The notes: generated by a model from the letters alone, not told the origin. Numbered from the stretch's first letter, positions 1-7,306 are shown. The stretch is 21,872 nt of DNA from Peronospora farinosa (GCA_947646735.1 CANTFK010000352.1:1-21872); one strand, 5' to 3'. Made by a program: numbers and translations.

Positions 1-1
1 A

Positions 2-151
2 CTTGATTATGTGTGGACTTTGAAGGAGGTTGGCTATCTGTATGTCAATGACGCACTTCCGGCTGTGGTAGTTATAATGAAGTGTTTCCAAAAACGTGAA
101 GAACTCAGGGGCCAGTTGGATCGAAGGACCAAAGGACCGCTTACCAGGTAG
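2..151 (+). other. Open frame entering from the window edge, unrecognised
   Basis: A 49-codon frame is open from the first bases to a TAG at 149-151. Its residue mix looks protein-like (LDYVWTLKEVGYLYVNDALP near the start, then a charged stretch with KCFQKREELR). It runs into the left arm of the hairpin at 121-170, which supplies its stop. It could be the end of a gene or of another transposon that begins before the window, or chance. I do not recognise it and assign no function. Confidence 0.18.
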
Positions 152-170
152 CGGTCCTTTGGTCCTTCGA
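121..170. repeat. Near-perfect 50-bp hairpin (inverted repeat)
   Basis: The arms 121-141 (starting TCGAAGGACCAAAGGACCGC) and 150-170 are perfect 21-bp reverse complements around an 8-base centre, TACCAGGT. Bases 142-145 (TACC) can also pair with 147-150 (GGTA), which lengthens the stem at the cost of one bulged T. No T-run follows, so a bacterial-type terminator reading does not fit. It may be a small palindromic element or a structured transcript end of the neighbouring LTR-like sequence. Confidence 0.85.
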
Positions 171-344
171 AACGGAGAGAAAAATGACCACGGGAGTAAG
201 CGACCGTTGGCTGGGAATGATTTGAAGTACCATCAACGGAGAGATCATTATCATTAAAGTCCCAATTAAAAAGTACCGAAAGAAGTCAGCCCGACCCTTC
301 ATCCAAAGCTCCGGTCCAACATTAGAAGATTCGGTATCTCAACA

Positions 345-475
345 GTAGACCCCAGCCCTCAGTGGCAGACCTTGGTCCCCAATCGGTAGACCTCGGTCTC
401 TCAGCGGTAGGCCTGGGTCTTTCTTCAGTTAAACCGGTCCCTCTTCAGTAGACCTGGGTCCCTCGAGGTTCAGCC
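345..475. repeat. Degenerate ~21-bp tandem repeat, LTR-like
   Basis: About five to six imperfect units of the form (C)GGTAGACCTGGGTCCCTCA run head to tail, for example around 375-395, 396-416 and 448-468. Related sequence with the same GTAGACC and GGTCCCTC words in the same orientation lies beyond the element body at about 6080-6200. That is what degraded LTR U3 repeats would look like, but the similarity is patchy and was judged by eye. Confidence 0.5.
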
Positions 476-625
476 ACTCCTGACCAGTCAACACAGGGAA
501 CAGGGCGTCAGGCAAGGATAGAGTAAAGGAGTTTAAAGGATAGGAATATAATACATACTACTCAATTCGCGATCTGCATGGCACGTCTTCTTCGCTCTTA
601 AAGGAAATCGACTCTGACCACACGC

Positions 626-828
626 CTGTTCCGGAGAAGGGGTATATTTTACCCCCCCCCCCCCGTTGAAGACAGTCGTGTGGTTAGACTCAAGTGCGAG
701 CTGAACCTCACGTGGTTCGACTTCGTCGTCCTTAAGAACTTGCTTTAAGCTACTCAACTGTTCCGGAGAAGGGATATATTTTGTCCCCCCCCGTTGAAGA
801 CAGTCATGTAGCTAAGTTCAAGTGCGAA
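626..828. repeat. Direct duplication with C-tracts (626-703 and 758-828)
   Basis: Both copies begin CTGTTCCGGAGAAGG, continue through a TATATTTT stretch into a C-run, then share CGTTGAAGACAGTC and a CAAGTGCGA tail. The C-run is about 14 bases in the first copy and 8 in the second. The start-to-start distance is 132 bp. The copies lie just upstream of the LTR fragment at 843-1285 and may belong to the same LTR. The short open frames across this stretch are low-complexity artefacts. Confidence 0.75.
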
Positions 829-842
829 TAAAGGTCCAGGAT

Positions 843-1285
843 ATATTTGGCCTGTGAGTTTGTTCGAGTAGCAGCACCCCCCAAGACCCGCTATCGGAAG
901 CGGACTCCCTCACCTCACGGTCCGGGAGCAAAGTAAAGGCCAGGTGGTTCATACCCCTGAGAACAACAAGGAAAAGGAAAGGGACGACAAGCTCCCGGAA
1001 GAATTTGGTTCTAAACACACTCTTGATAAGGTCGATCGAGTGGCCGCCTACCGGCCGACCGAGAGAGGCATATCCACTAGAGGCCCCCCATGTCTATCTC
1101 TCTCAAGGCAGACGTCGACATCCTCACCATGTCTTCTGAAGAGTGCAACCCGCCAGCCGATGGGTACACAAGGTGAGAAGAAGGTCCATACGCGACATCG
1201 GTATACCCCCTCCGACAGTCGGTAGTCCGGCCCAGTGAGTGGTTTGGGGTCTCATCATACAATTTTAAGACCCCACTCCACCACA
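843..1285 (+). mobile_element. LTR fragment (3' part of the 5' LTR)
   Basis: This stretch is repeated in inverted orientation at 6615-7054. The two are about 97-98% identical by eye from 843 to about 1160. Similarity then falls to roughly 80-85% up to 1285, where it stops. The stop coincides with a CA dinucleotide (ACCACA, 1280-1285) directly before a primer-binding-site-like sequence, the expected structure of an LTR end. The matching minus/plus open frames in the two copies mirror each other only because the DNA is duplicated, so I do not call them genes. The left limit at 843 is where the inverted copy stops matching, not a proven LTR start. Confidence 0.65.
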
Positions 1286-1286
1286 A

Positions 1287-1303
1287 TGGTGCGCGTGCCC
1301 GAG
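1287..1303 (+). other. Putative tRNA primer-binding site
   Basis: TGGTGCGCGTGCCCGAG begins one base after the LTR-terminal CA at 1285. It starts with TGG, the complement of a tRNA 3' CCA end, and is followed by sequence that could pair with an acceptor stem and T-stem. Placement and form fit minus-strand primer binding in LTR elements. The particular tRNA was not identified. The inverted LTR copy on the right (ending at 6615) has no such sequence next to it. Confidence 0.5.
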
Positions 1304-1654
1304 TTTTCGGAAGACGCGGGGTAAATCGCGAGTCCAATGAAGATAACGATGTTCAAGTCAAAAATGAGCACAAGACCGAAGAGTCACAGGAACATCGATT
1401 ACCAGCAACTAAAGAAGAAAAAACAAAGGATCGAAGAACCGACCGTACATTGGGAAGGGCCCGGTCAATATGGTCCAGGTTGGACTTATTGAAGGGAAAC
1501 CTAGATAACCTTGCTATGTCCTCGTAGAGTACAACTTGGGTCATGATATCTATCATGATACAGAGGACCATCAGCCGACGGTGAAAACCGAAAGCCTAAG
1601 GTCCCCGAAATAACAACAACCAAGATCGCGCAGTCCAAGCCTACAGAGTTCCGG
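1304..1654 (+). other. Leader between primer-binding site and gag
   Basis: No convincing coding sequence was found. The stretch is purine-rich in places (about 1361-1435) and corresponds to the untranslated leader of the retrotransposon. Short minus-strand open frames across it overlap each other and lack recognisable motifs. Confidence 0.4.
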
Positions 1655-2450
1655 ATGAAGGCGCCAGGAAACACCAAGTCTACAGGCCCCGTGAAGTCAG
1701 AACTGGAATCATGGTCGGACGCTGACGTCACGAGGGACTACCACCAGCGCAAGCTGAACGTATTCCTGGAGAGCGACCCCGTCGTGAAGACCCTCGAGAT
1801 CCGGCTGCTAGGTAAGCTTACTGGGCCGGTGTCGACCCTACCACGGCTGCAGACCGTCACGGACGCGATCACTGCTCTGGTCACCCTTCTTCGAGAAGCG
1901 AACATGGTCGTTGGACGGTTCGATCCGGACGACTTGTTGTCCCTGGGATTCGACAGAATCACAAATGACGTTAAAAAATATACACAAGCGTCTGTCGATC
2001 CTAGTCGGTACCACGCCAGCAAAGGGACACCTACCTCTGACGACAATCACACGAACACGGTTCAAGAACAGCCAGATGACGCGTCAATACATCGCTGTCT
2101 ACCCTCAAATGTATGGAGACACCGACCATTCAGGGGTAAAGCAAGGCCCATCGCAACGCCTATCTCAAGCGACCAGATTGCAGCAGCTCCGTGGTCACCA
2201 GGATAGTCTTCGACTGAATCAGTCACTAGGATGCCCCAGTGGCCGACTGGGGCAGCGCTGCTCCAGGCAAGAGCGCGCAACACAGAGCAAGAATCACGAG
2301 CTCTCGAACGGCGACGCGTGGCAAAAAGGAAAATTAGCAAGAGAAAAAACTAGAAATTTGCTCTGCTTCGTGGCGAAGATGCTAGTAGGGAAGCGCCTAC
2401 CTACCCAGTAGGTGATCAGCAGACCCTCTTCGACGCGGCTATGGCAAGAT
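1655..2450 (+). pseudogene. Probable N-terminal gag region, frameshifted
   Basis: An ATG frame runs from 1655 to a stop at 2204-2206 (183 codons). A second frame overlaps it and stays open to 2411, so the original frame probably shifted near 2060-2100. A short further remnant around 2414-2450 reads QQTLFDAAMARFE, a wording I associate with the region upstream of the gag core in oomycete gypsy elements. The N-terminal part contains VTDAITALVTLLREANMVVG and a charged stretch but no domain I can name. Its position between leader and gag core makes an N-terminal Gag segment the best guess. An unrelated ORF captured by the element is possible. It is not intact. Confidence 0.45.
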
Positions 2451-2576
2451 TTGAATGAACGTCAAGTACCGCGGGCACACCATAACGAGAATATAACAGG
2501 AGGAAGACCAGGGATGCAAAGGACGACCGCTCACCATGAACAGAACCCAGGCATACAAATGCCATGAGGTCATACG

Positions 2577-3434
2577 ATGACCAACGTCGAAATGGAATCC
2601 GTCGTTTCCTTTGAGTTCGACCCTGACAACATGAATTTGAGGGGACCTCAGTCGATGATGGCGAATGCCACGCTGGGACAGATACCAAATATGGTCCCTC
2701 GCATCAAACTCTTAGCGACCTCGGATCTCAAAGAATTATATTGGAGAGACCAAGACAAAGACAGAGCGCGCAGCTGGGTGTCGACGGTCAATACAGCATT
2801 TACAAGAGATCAAACGCCGTAGTGTCTTGTTATTGGAGGATTGCTGACTGGTCAAGAACAAAATTGGTATTGTCCACTGGGTCGCTCAGTCCGAGGAAAC
2901 TGGCAAGACCTAGTGCAAGAATTCATGATGCGGCTCTGTGGTACGGGGGTACCTGTTGCCCGCCAGTATTACAATGGGAAGAAAAGGTCGGAAAAGAATC
3001 CGCTGGATTATCTGTACCGCCTATATGTTATTGGACTCAGGGCGAAGATGAAGATAATGATCAAAGTTGGGTAGCCTAAGGTTCAAAAGAATCATGTCGA
3101 TCACTACATTTTAACGGAAGACGACTTGAATCTAGCGAACAAGCTGACTATGTTGCGTCTGGCAGATGTGGAAGAATTGGAGGAGTACTGTCAGCATGTT
3201 CACAGACGAAAGCACGACGAGGCAAGATGTTGTTTGCATCAAACAAGTTTCGTCAGAAGGCACGGACGTCCGATAGAGATGATCCACCGCTCTATACATG
3301 CAGTTCGGGCGTCATTGGAAGAATCGAGCTCTGAAGACTCCAGCCGACCATCTTCGAAGAACGATAGACATTTAAGGCGGGTCTACCTTATGGAGAAGGT
3401 AGCTGGGGAAGACCCAAGTGTTAGGTTCTCATAA
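2577..3434 (+). pseudogene. gag core (retrotransposon Gag domain), two in-frame TAGs
   Basis: One reading frame runs 286 codons from ATG 2577 to TAA 3432-3434, broken only by TAG at 2820-2822 and TAG at 3072-3074. Gag forms the particle that packages element RNA. Motifs in order are an ATSDLKEL segment with DQDKDRARSW (about residues 43-67), LLTGQEQNWYCPLGRS (from about residue 87), ARQYYNGKKRSEKNPLDYLY (about residues 125-145) and ANKLTMLRLADVEELEEY (about residues 187-204). These match the retrotransposon Gag fold as I remember it from oomycete Ty3/gypsy elements. Because the frame is otherwise kept, the two nonsense changes look younger than the frameshifts elsewhere. Readthrough is not plausible given the damage downstream. 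Confidence 0.7.
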
Positions 3435-3480
3435 AATGTTATCGACCATGGAGGTCGACTAACATCTACAGGCAGGAGAC

Positions 3481-3861
3481 CATGGACCCTTTCCTTCGTC
3501 AGCGGTCTCGAACACGAGATGTGTTTATTGTGATTCCAAGAAACATGAAGATTTGAATTGTTGGAAGCGATTGACCTACGACCACTGTGGAAAGATAAAT
3601 CACCTGTCTTGTCGCTGCCTGTTTTCGTGCCGAGCCTGCTTAGAGATTCTTGAATTCGAGAAGTGCCACATGGAGGATTTCTACAATTTGTTTCGTCAAT
3701 GGCATAACTTGACCAAGCATGCCGAAAATGTTCCTGGACAATTTGCTCAGATGGAAAATTTGGACGTTCGCCAGGCTTGTATCTATTATGAGCTAAGTAG
3801 TAATTGTTCAATCTTTTCATATGTGGAAACATCCCAAGGAGGTGATGTGTACGCCAATTAA
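3481..3861 (+). pseudogene. gag C-terminal Cys-rich (zinc-knuckle) region, frameshifted from gag core
   Basis: This reading frame differs from the gag core, so a shift occurred between 3434 and about 3500. The first knuckle is intact: CVYCDSKKHEDLNC (3520-3561) fits C-X2-C-X4-H-X4-C exactly. The second lacks its first cysteine (YDHCGKINHLSCRC, with Tyr in the Cys position). The third (CRACLEILEFEKC) lacks the histidine. A following segment, MEDFYNLFRQWHN, is typical of the region between knuckles and protease in these elements. Zinc knuckles bind the element's RNA. The frame ends in TAA at 3859-3861, and 3862-4012 holds only stop-rich linker. Confidence 0.7.
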
Positions 3862-4012
3862 GATTGAAATATATCGAGCATTGGAAATTACTTTGTGGTC
3901 CATGTTGATCCTTTGAATAAGCCTAAAAGTTTTGCTCGATGCAGTGATGGAGTAAGAACCATTGCCGGGCGAGTCCAGGAGATAGCAAAAATATCATGCT
4001 CCCACTTAATGA

Positions 4013-4543
4013 TTCAGGCAAGCCAAATCCTCTGGGAAGGTCAACAATGACCATGCAAATTTGTTGCTCGATACTGGTGCCGAGATATCCATCTTATATA
4101 TCGCCTTTGCTCGTAAGGTAGGTTGCCAAATTGATGAAAGTGAACGACAAGAATGCATTGGCATTGGGAAATCCGTATATACTAAAGAGGGGCGCACTCG
4201 CATCAAGGCCACTTTGAATGGGAGCTTGGTTTACATCTTTAAGATGTGGGTAGTACCGATGGTGGGCCAAGACTCAATTTGGGAATGGATTTCATGGTCC
4301 CCGTCGGCATCCGGTTAGACTTGCCAGACGAATTTTTTTTGTCTCCCCGATGAAGCCCGAGTACAATTGACCGGTCGAAGGACGCTTTACAATACCCGAG
4401 TATTAGATGTGAAGCTGGACCGGTATGTTCAAATACCTGTTGGAAGGTGTGCTGAGGTCCCTTTTAACAAATCGAACTCAGACTAGTGGAAAATGTGAGC
4501 CACGAGAGGTAAACGGTGGGTGAACACCAAGATCTATGGGGCA
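4013..4543 (+). pseudogene. Retropepsin-like aspartic protease (PR), frameshifted
   Basis: After stops at 4007-4012, a frame runs to 4318. It carries LLDTGAEISIL with the catalytic Asp-Thr-Gly at 4070-4078, followed by FARKVGCQIDESERQECIGI and EGRTRIKATLNGSLVYIF. The protease normally cuts the polyprotein as a dimer with one DTG per subunit. Near 4275 the sense moves to another frame, where LNLGMDFMVPVGIRLDLPD carries the hydrophobic-Gly flap/psi-loop motif. An eight-T run at 4333-4340 then shifts it again to a frame that reads LPDEARVQLTGRRTLYN from 4343 to a TAG at 4484-4486, with recognisable sense (RGKRWVNTKI) to about 4543. So DTG is retained but the enzyme is split over three frames. 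Confidence 0.72.
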
Positions 4544-4597
4544 GAATAGTCGAAAAATTAAAAGAGAATTAACATCAGCGTTCGGACGTGCAGTAAA
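4544..4597 (+). other. Junction of a deletion that removed reverse transcriptase and RNase H
   Basis: Sequence recognisable as post-protease linker stops near 4543 and integrase begins by 4598. In Ty3/gypsy elements about 2.5 kb of reverse transcriptase and RNase H separates them. No YxDD box, RNase H acidic residues or other RT motif occurs anywhere in the window in any frame I examined. The ~55 bases between are AT-rich and stop-filled (TAG, TAA). This is inferred from domain order. Confidence 0.65.
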
Positions 4598-5499
4598 ATG
4601 TCCGGAGACTACGAGATAAGTGAAGAAGGCTTACTAGTTTATTGCATCGTCCAGATAATCGAGGGAAGTGAATGCCAGATTGGTGATACCCGAGAGTCCT
4701 CAGGCCGACATCCTGCATCCCTCCCATACAAGTCTGAAGGGCGGTCATAAATGGATCGGACGTTTCTACCATAGAATCCGACGATACTGTCATTGGAGAG
4801 GTTTGTTTCGGAGTGTTCAGAGATATGTGGGACTTTGTATAGATTGTAAGACTGTAAAAGGGAGGCCACCTTACAAGGGAAGACTCCAATCATGTCGAAG
4901 CGACAAACCCCTTCCAAATTATCGAGATGGACCATATACCCTTTTTTTCCAAGTAGTACAAAGGACATACGGAACTATTGATCTGGGTCGACCTGTTCAC
5001 CGACTATGTGATGACCAAAGCTAGTGCTTCACGGACGGCCCAGAAAGTAGCTAAGAAATATGAAGAATGTGTATTCCGCCGTTTTAGAGCCAGTGAGGTG
5101 AACCGTTGCAATCCGGAACCGGGGTTTATGTCATACTTTTTCCGAGCGTATAGCCTTAAGGTAGGTCAACATCAGCAAGCGATCATGGCCTACCTACCCC
5201 AAGTGAACGGTAGTGCGAAGAGAATAGTCCAGTATGTGTCCGACGTAAGCAAGCGAGACTGGTATCAGAATGCTGAACGCTTGACGTTTGCGCTAAATAC
5301 GGCACAAGACAGAGTACTCGAGGAAACACCGTTCTATTTGTTCCATGGTTGGGACGCTAGGGACACCCTTGAAACCATGTTACCAGTGGTGAATACTCGA
5401 CGTCGAGCATCAGGACCTCGGAGATGGAGATATCGGATTCAGAGTCACTATCAGCGAGCAAGAGACCAAGTCAACGAGAACTTGCGGGCAGCTAGTTAG
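4598..5499 (+). pseudogene. Integrase: HHCC zinc domain and catalytic core, inactivated
   Basis: The remnant starts at MSGDYEISEEGLLVY (4598) and shifts frame by 4668. It then shows the zinc-binding domain H-X6-H-X29-C-X2-C (His 4725 and 4746, Cys 4836 and 4845, in HTSLKGGH and CIDC). Near 4890-4900 it shifts again into the core frame, which stays open to TAG 5497-5499 except for a TAG at 4954-4956. The first catalytic Asp is present in EMDHIP (codon 4930). The second is Asn (codon 5110, in CNPEPGFMS) and the Glu is Lys (codon 5218, in NGSAKRIVQ). Spacing between these two is exactly 35 residues, as in the D,D-35-E family. The downstream stretch RLTFALNTAQDRV is typical gypsy integrase. The enzyme would normally insert element DNA into the genome, and this copy cannot. 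Confidence 0.8.
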
Positions 5500-5500
5500 G

Positions 5501-5803
5501 TTCTGGTGCAAGCATAATGAAGGGGTGGTCGACCACGAAATTCAGCCAGGGGCCCGGTTATGGCTATACTTAGACCGAGTGAAAAAGAGGTACGCCAAAA
5601 AACTGGCCCACCTCTGACACGGACCTTTTCGAGTTCTAAATTTGGTCGGAGGCCATGCGTCACATCTAGAACTACGAGTCACGGAATACAGACTAATCTT
5701 AATCGTGCACATCTCCAAGCTCAAGCCAGTCAAAAAGTTCCCCGATCGACTTAGCAGCGAGCGAAAGATAGACAGGGCAGACCGGGTCGACTTCGAAAAA
5801 TGA
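5501..5803 (+). pseudogene. Integrase C-terminal domain with GPY/F-like motif
   Basis: This is in a different frame from the core, so there is a shift between about 5490 and 5513. The frame reads NEGVVDHEIQPGARLWLYLD, then KRYAKKLAHL, a TGA at 5615-5617, and HGPFRV. HGPFRV is the GPY/F-type motif that marks Ty3/gypsy integrase tails. In related elements a Trp sits where the stop is, so TGG to TGA is the likely change. VHISKLKPVKKFPDRL follows, and the frame ends at TGA 5801-5803. The domain usually binds DNA and helps target-site choice. The motif separates this element from copia types. Confidence 0.7.
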
Positions 5804-5885
5804 ATATATCAGAAGATAGCTGAGTGCGGGATCTATAGGAAGGAGAGTACGAAGTCGAAAACGCTTGGAAAGTCGCACAGGTAAG

Positions 5886-6008
5886 AAGACCTGGTATAGA
5901 CGGCAACAACGAGAATTTCTCGCGCGTTGCAAGAAACATGCTGACTTCTCGTGGAGGGACGACGTGGACTTAATTTGTGGAGCCTTACTCCGAGATTTTA
6001 AGCTTTAG
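5886..6008 (+). pseudogene. Degenerate chromodomain at the end of the polyprotein
   Basis: Forty codons in a new frame end at TAG 6006-6008. QQREFLARCKKHADFSW followed by RDDVDLICGALLRDF lines up in my reading with the chromodomain that closes integrase in oomycete chromovirus-like elements. There a Trp-Lys-Gly-Tyr segment is usual where CKKH stands, and the W of DFSW is the conserved Trp. Chromodomains in such elements direct insertion toward particular chromatin. The two aromatic-cage residues expected in the first strand cannot be confirmed. Between 5803 and 5886 the frame is closed. Confidence 0.5.
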
Positions 6009-6614
6009 AAGACGAGCCATAACCGTTTTGAAATGATGAAAAGTAAAGAAAATTAGCGATGTGTATCGGAACTCTTAATAAGTAGACCATAATCTACCAT
6101 TGAAAAATCAGGTCCCTCAGCGGAAGACCCGGTACCTTACCTGTATATCTTGATCACTCATCTGTAGACCAGGTCCCTCGTATGTGGACCTTGACCACTT
6201 AAGAACGAAGCCTGATTTATAGAAGAACAACGAATGAAGAATGAACATGATTACCTAAACTGGAAAGAAGTATGAAGAAAGAGATGGAAAAATGGATGAA
6301 TCTTTACAACCGAAGTCGAAAAGAACAAATGCTCGTGTTCAAATGAGAGACCTAAAAGACGGACTTAACTTCCTCTTGATGCGAGGGACCAAGGTCCCAG
6401 GATGAGGCACAGATTCCAGCCGATATTGTAAGCCACAGCCTCGCGGAGTCCGACACTTGATCGGCTTCCAGTAAGCTGGCTGGGTCTGATTGCTCCTCAC
6501 GAACGATTTTGAGCACAACACGCAGAGAGAAAGAGAAAGGTGCCTGAATAATGGGTCCAAAAGCATGTCAAGGTCACATCAATCGTCGCTCGTTCCTTCG
6601 TAGATTAAGTCGAT
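6009..6614 (+). other. 3' non-coding part of the element, no gene seen
   Basis: It is stop-rich in all frames. It includes repeat words GTAGACC and GGTCCCTC at about 6080-6200, echoing 345-475. A purine-rich run at about 6262-6296 could be a worn polypurine tract. A small hairpin, GGGACC-AA-GGTCCC, lies at about 6385-6400. A minus-strand frame of 75 codons (6339-6566) has no recognisable motif and is probably chance. Confidence 0.4.
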
Positions 6615-7054
6615 TATGGTGAAGTGATAAAAATATTGCATGATAAGATCCCACACCACTCACTGGGCCGGACTACCGACTGTTGTAGGGGGTATACCGA
6701 TGCCGCGTATGGACCCTCTTTCACCTTGTGTACCCATCGGCTGGAGGGTTGCACTCTTCAGAAGACTTGGTGAGGATGTCGACGTCTGCCTTGAGAGAGA
6801 TAGACATGGGGGGCCTCTAGTGGATATGCCTCTCTCGGTCGGCCGGTAGGCGGCCACTCGATCGACCTTATCAAGAGTGTGATTAGAACCAAATTCTTCC
6901 GGGAGCTTGTCGTCCCTTGCCTTTTCCTTGTTGTTCTCAGGGGTATGAACCACCTGGCCTTTACTTTGCTCCCGGACCGTGAGGTGAGGGAGTCCGCTTC
7001 CGATAGCGGGTCTTGGGGGGTGCTGCTACTCGAACGAGCTCACAGGCCAAATAT
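6615..7054 (-). mobile_element. Inverted copy of the LTR end
   Basis: This is the reverse complement of 843-1285. The LTR-terminal CA of the left copy corresponds to TA at 6615-6616 read in reverse. The match is nearly perfect over the outer ~320 bp (about 6735-7054) and weaker over the inner ~125 bp, with several C-to-T type differences near the terminus. A true 3' LTR of the element between them would be in direct orientation, so this is either an inverted 3' LTR part or an LTR from another copy inserted the other way. No primer-binding site follows it. Confidence 0.7.
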
Positions 7055-7141
7055 GTGGTAAAGTCGATTAGGAATTTTGGCTAAGTCCATGTATGAATTT
7101 TATCGATAAATCCGGAGCCGAATTATCGGGACCTTTCTCGC

Positions 7142-7273
7142 CAACGGTTGGATCCCTTTCCCATAATGGCTGGATTCCTTTCCTATAACAGTTGGACCCC
7201 TTTCCCATAACGGTTGGATCCCTTTCCCATAACGGTTGGACCCCTTTCCCATAACGGTTGGACCCCTGTCCAC
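7142..7273. repeat. Six 22-bp tandem repeats
   Basis: Six consecutive 22-bp units with consensus TAACGGTTGGACCCCTTTCC plus CA start at 7142, 7164, 7186, 7208, 7230 and 7252. The first, second and last are the most diverged (TAATGGCTGGATTCC in unit 2, CCTGTCCAC at the end of unit 6), as expected when a tandem array is homogenised in its middle. They share no obvious sequence with the 17-18 bp satellite that begins further right. Confidence 0.92.
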
Positions 7274-7306
7274 CCTAAGTCACTTACTAAAATGACTTAT
7301 TGGGTG
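7271..7306. repeat. Short hairpin at the edge of the 22-bp repeats
   Basis: CACCC-TAAGTCA (7271-7282) pairs with TGACTTA-TT-GGGTG (7293-7306). That gives 12 base pairs with a two-base bulge and a 10-base loop. It directly follows the last 22-bp unit. Confidence 0.5.

Larger units (their letters stand above)
328..7054 (+). mobile_element. Degenerate Ty3/gypsy retrotransposon lacking RT/RNase H
   Basis: A dead long-terminal-repeat retrotransposon of the Ty3/gypsy (Metaviridae-like) superfamily with a chromodomain tail. Its + strand order is LTR end, primer-binding site, gag, zinc knuckles, protease, integrase, chromodomain. The GPF motif in the integrase tail and the chromodomain after integrase argue for gypsy rather than copia. 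About 4.3 kb of body remains, and the ~2.5 kb expected for reverse transcriptase plus RNase H is gone. The outer limits are uncertain. The left end is set at the start of LTR-like repeats and the right end at the end of an inverted LTR copy (6615-7054), and no target-site duplication was found. The reading frame breaks in at least six places, so it cannot make a polyprotein. The motif wording resembles elements common in Phytophthora and downy mildews. Confidence 0.75.

Noticed and set aside
121..170. Rho-independent terminator
   Set aside because: No T-run follows the stem, and the window looks eukaryotic.
345..475. Origin of the satellite from the LTR repeats, based on the shared word GGTAGACC
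   Set aside because: An eight-base overlap is too short. The rest of the units (GGTCCCTC versus CGCGATCC) do not match.
944..1225. Plus-strand frame of 93 codons mirrored by a 97-codon minus frame at 6660-6953
   Set aside because: The similarity is that of duplicated LTR DNA in inverted orientation. There is no domain, and the frames differ at their ends. This is not evidence of a conserved protein.
1353..2340. Several minus-strand frames opposite gag and its leader
   Set aside because: They are short, overlap one another, have no motifs, and lie opposite the better-supported plus-strand retrotransposon reading.
4013..5803. Copia-type element, because protease is followed directly by integrase
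   Set aside because: Integrase is followed by a GPF motif and chromodomain, with no reverse transcriptase after it. Gag and zinc-knuckle style fits Ty3/gypsy. The adjacency is best explained by loss of RT/RNase H.
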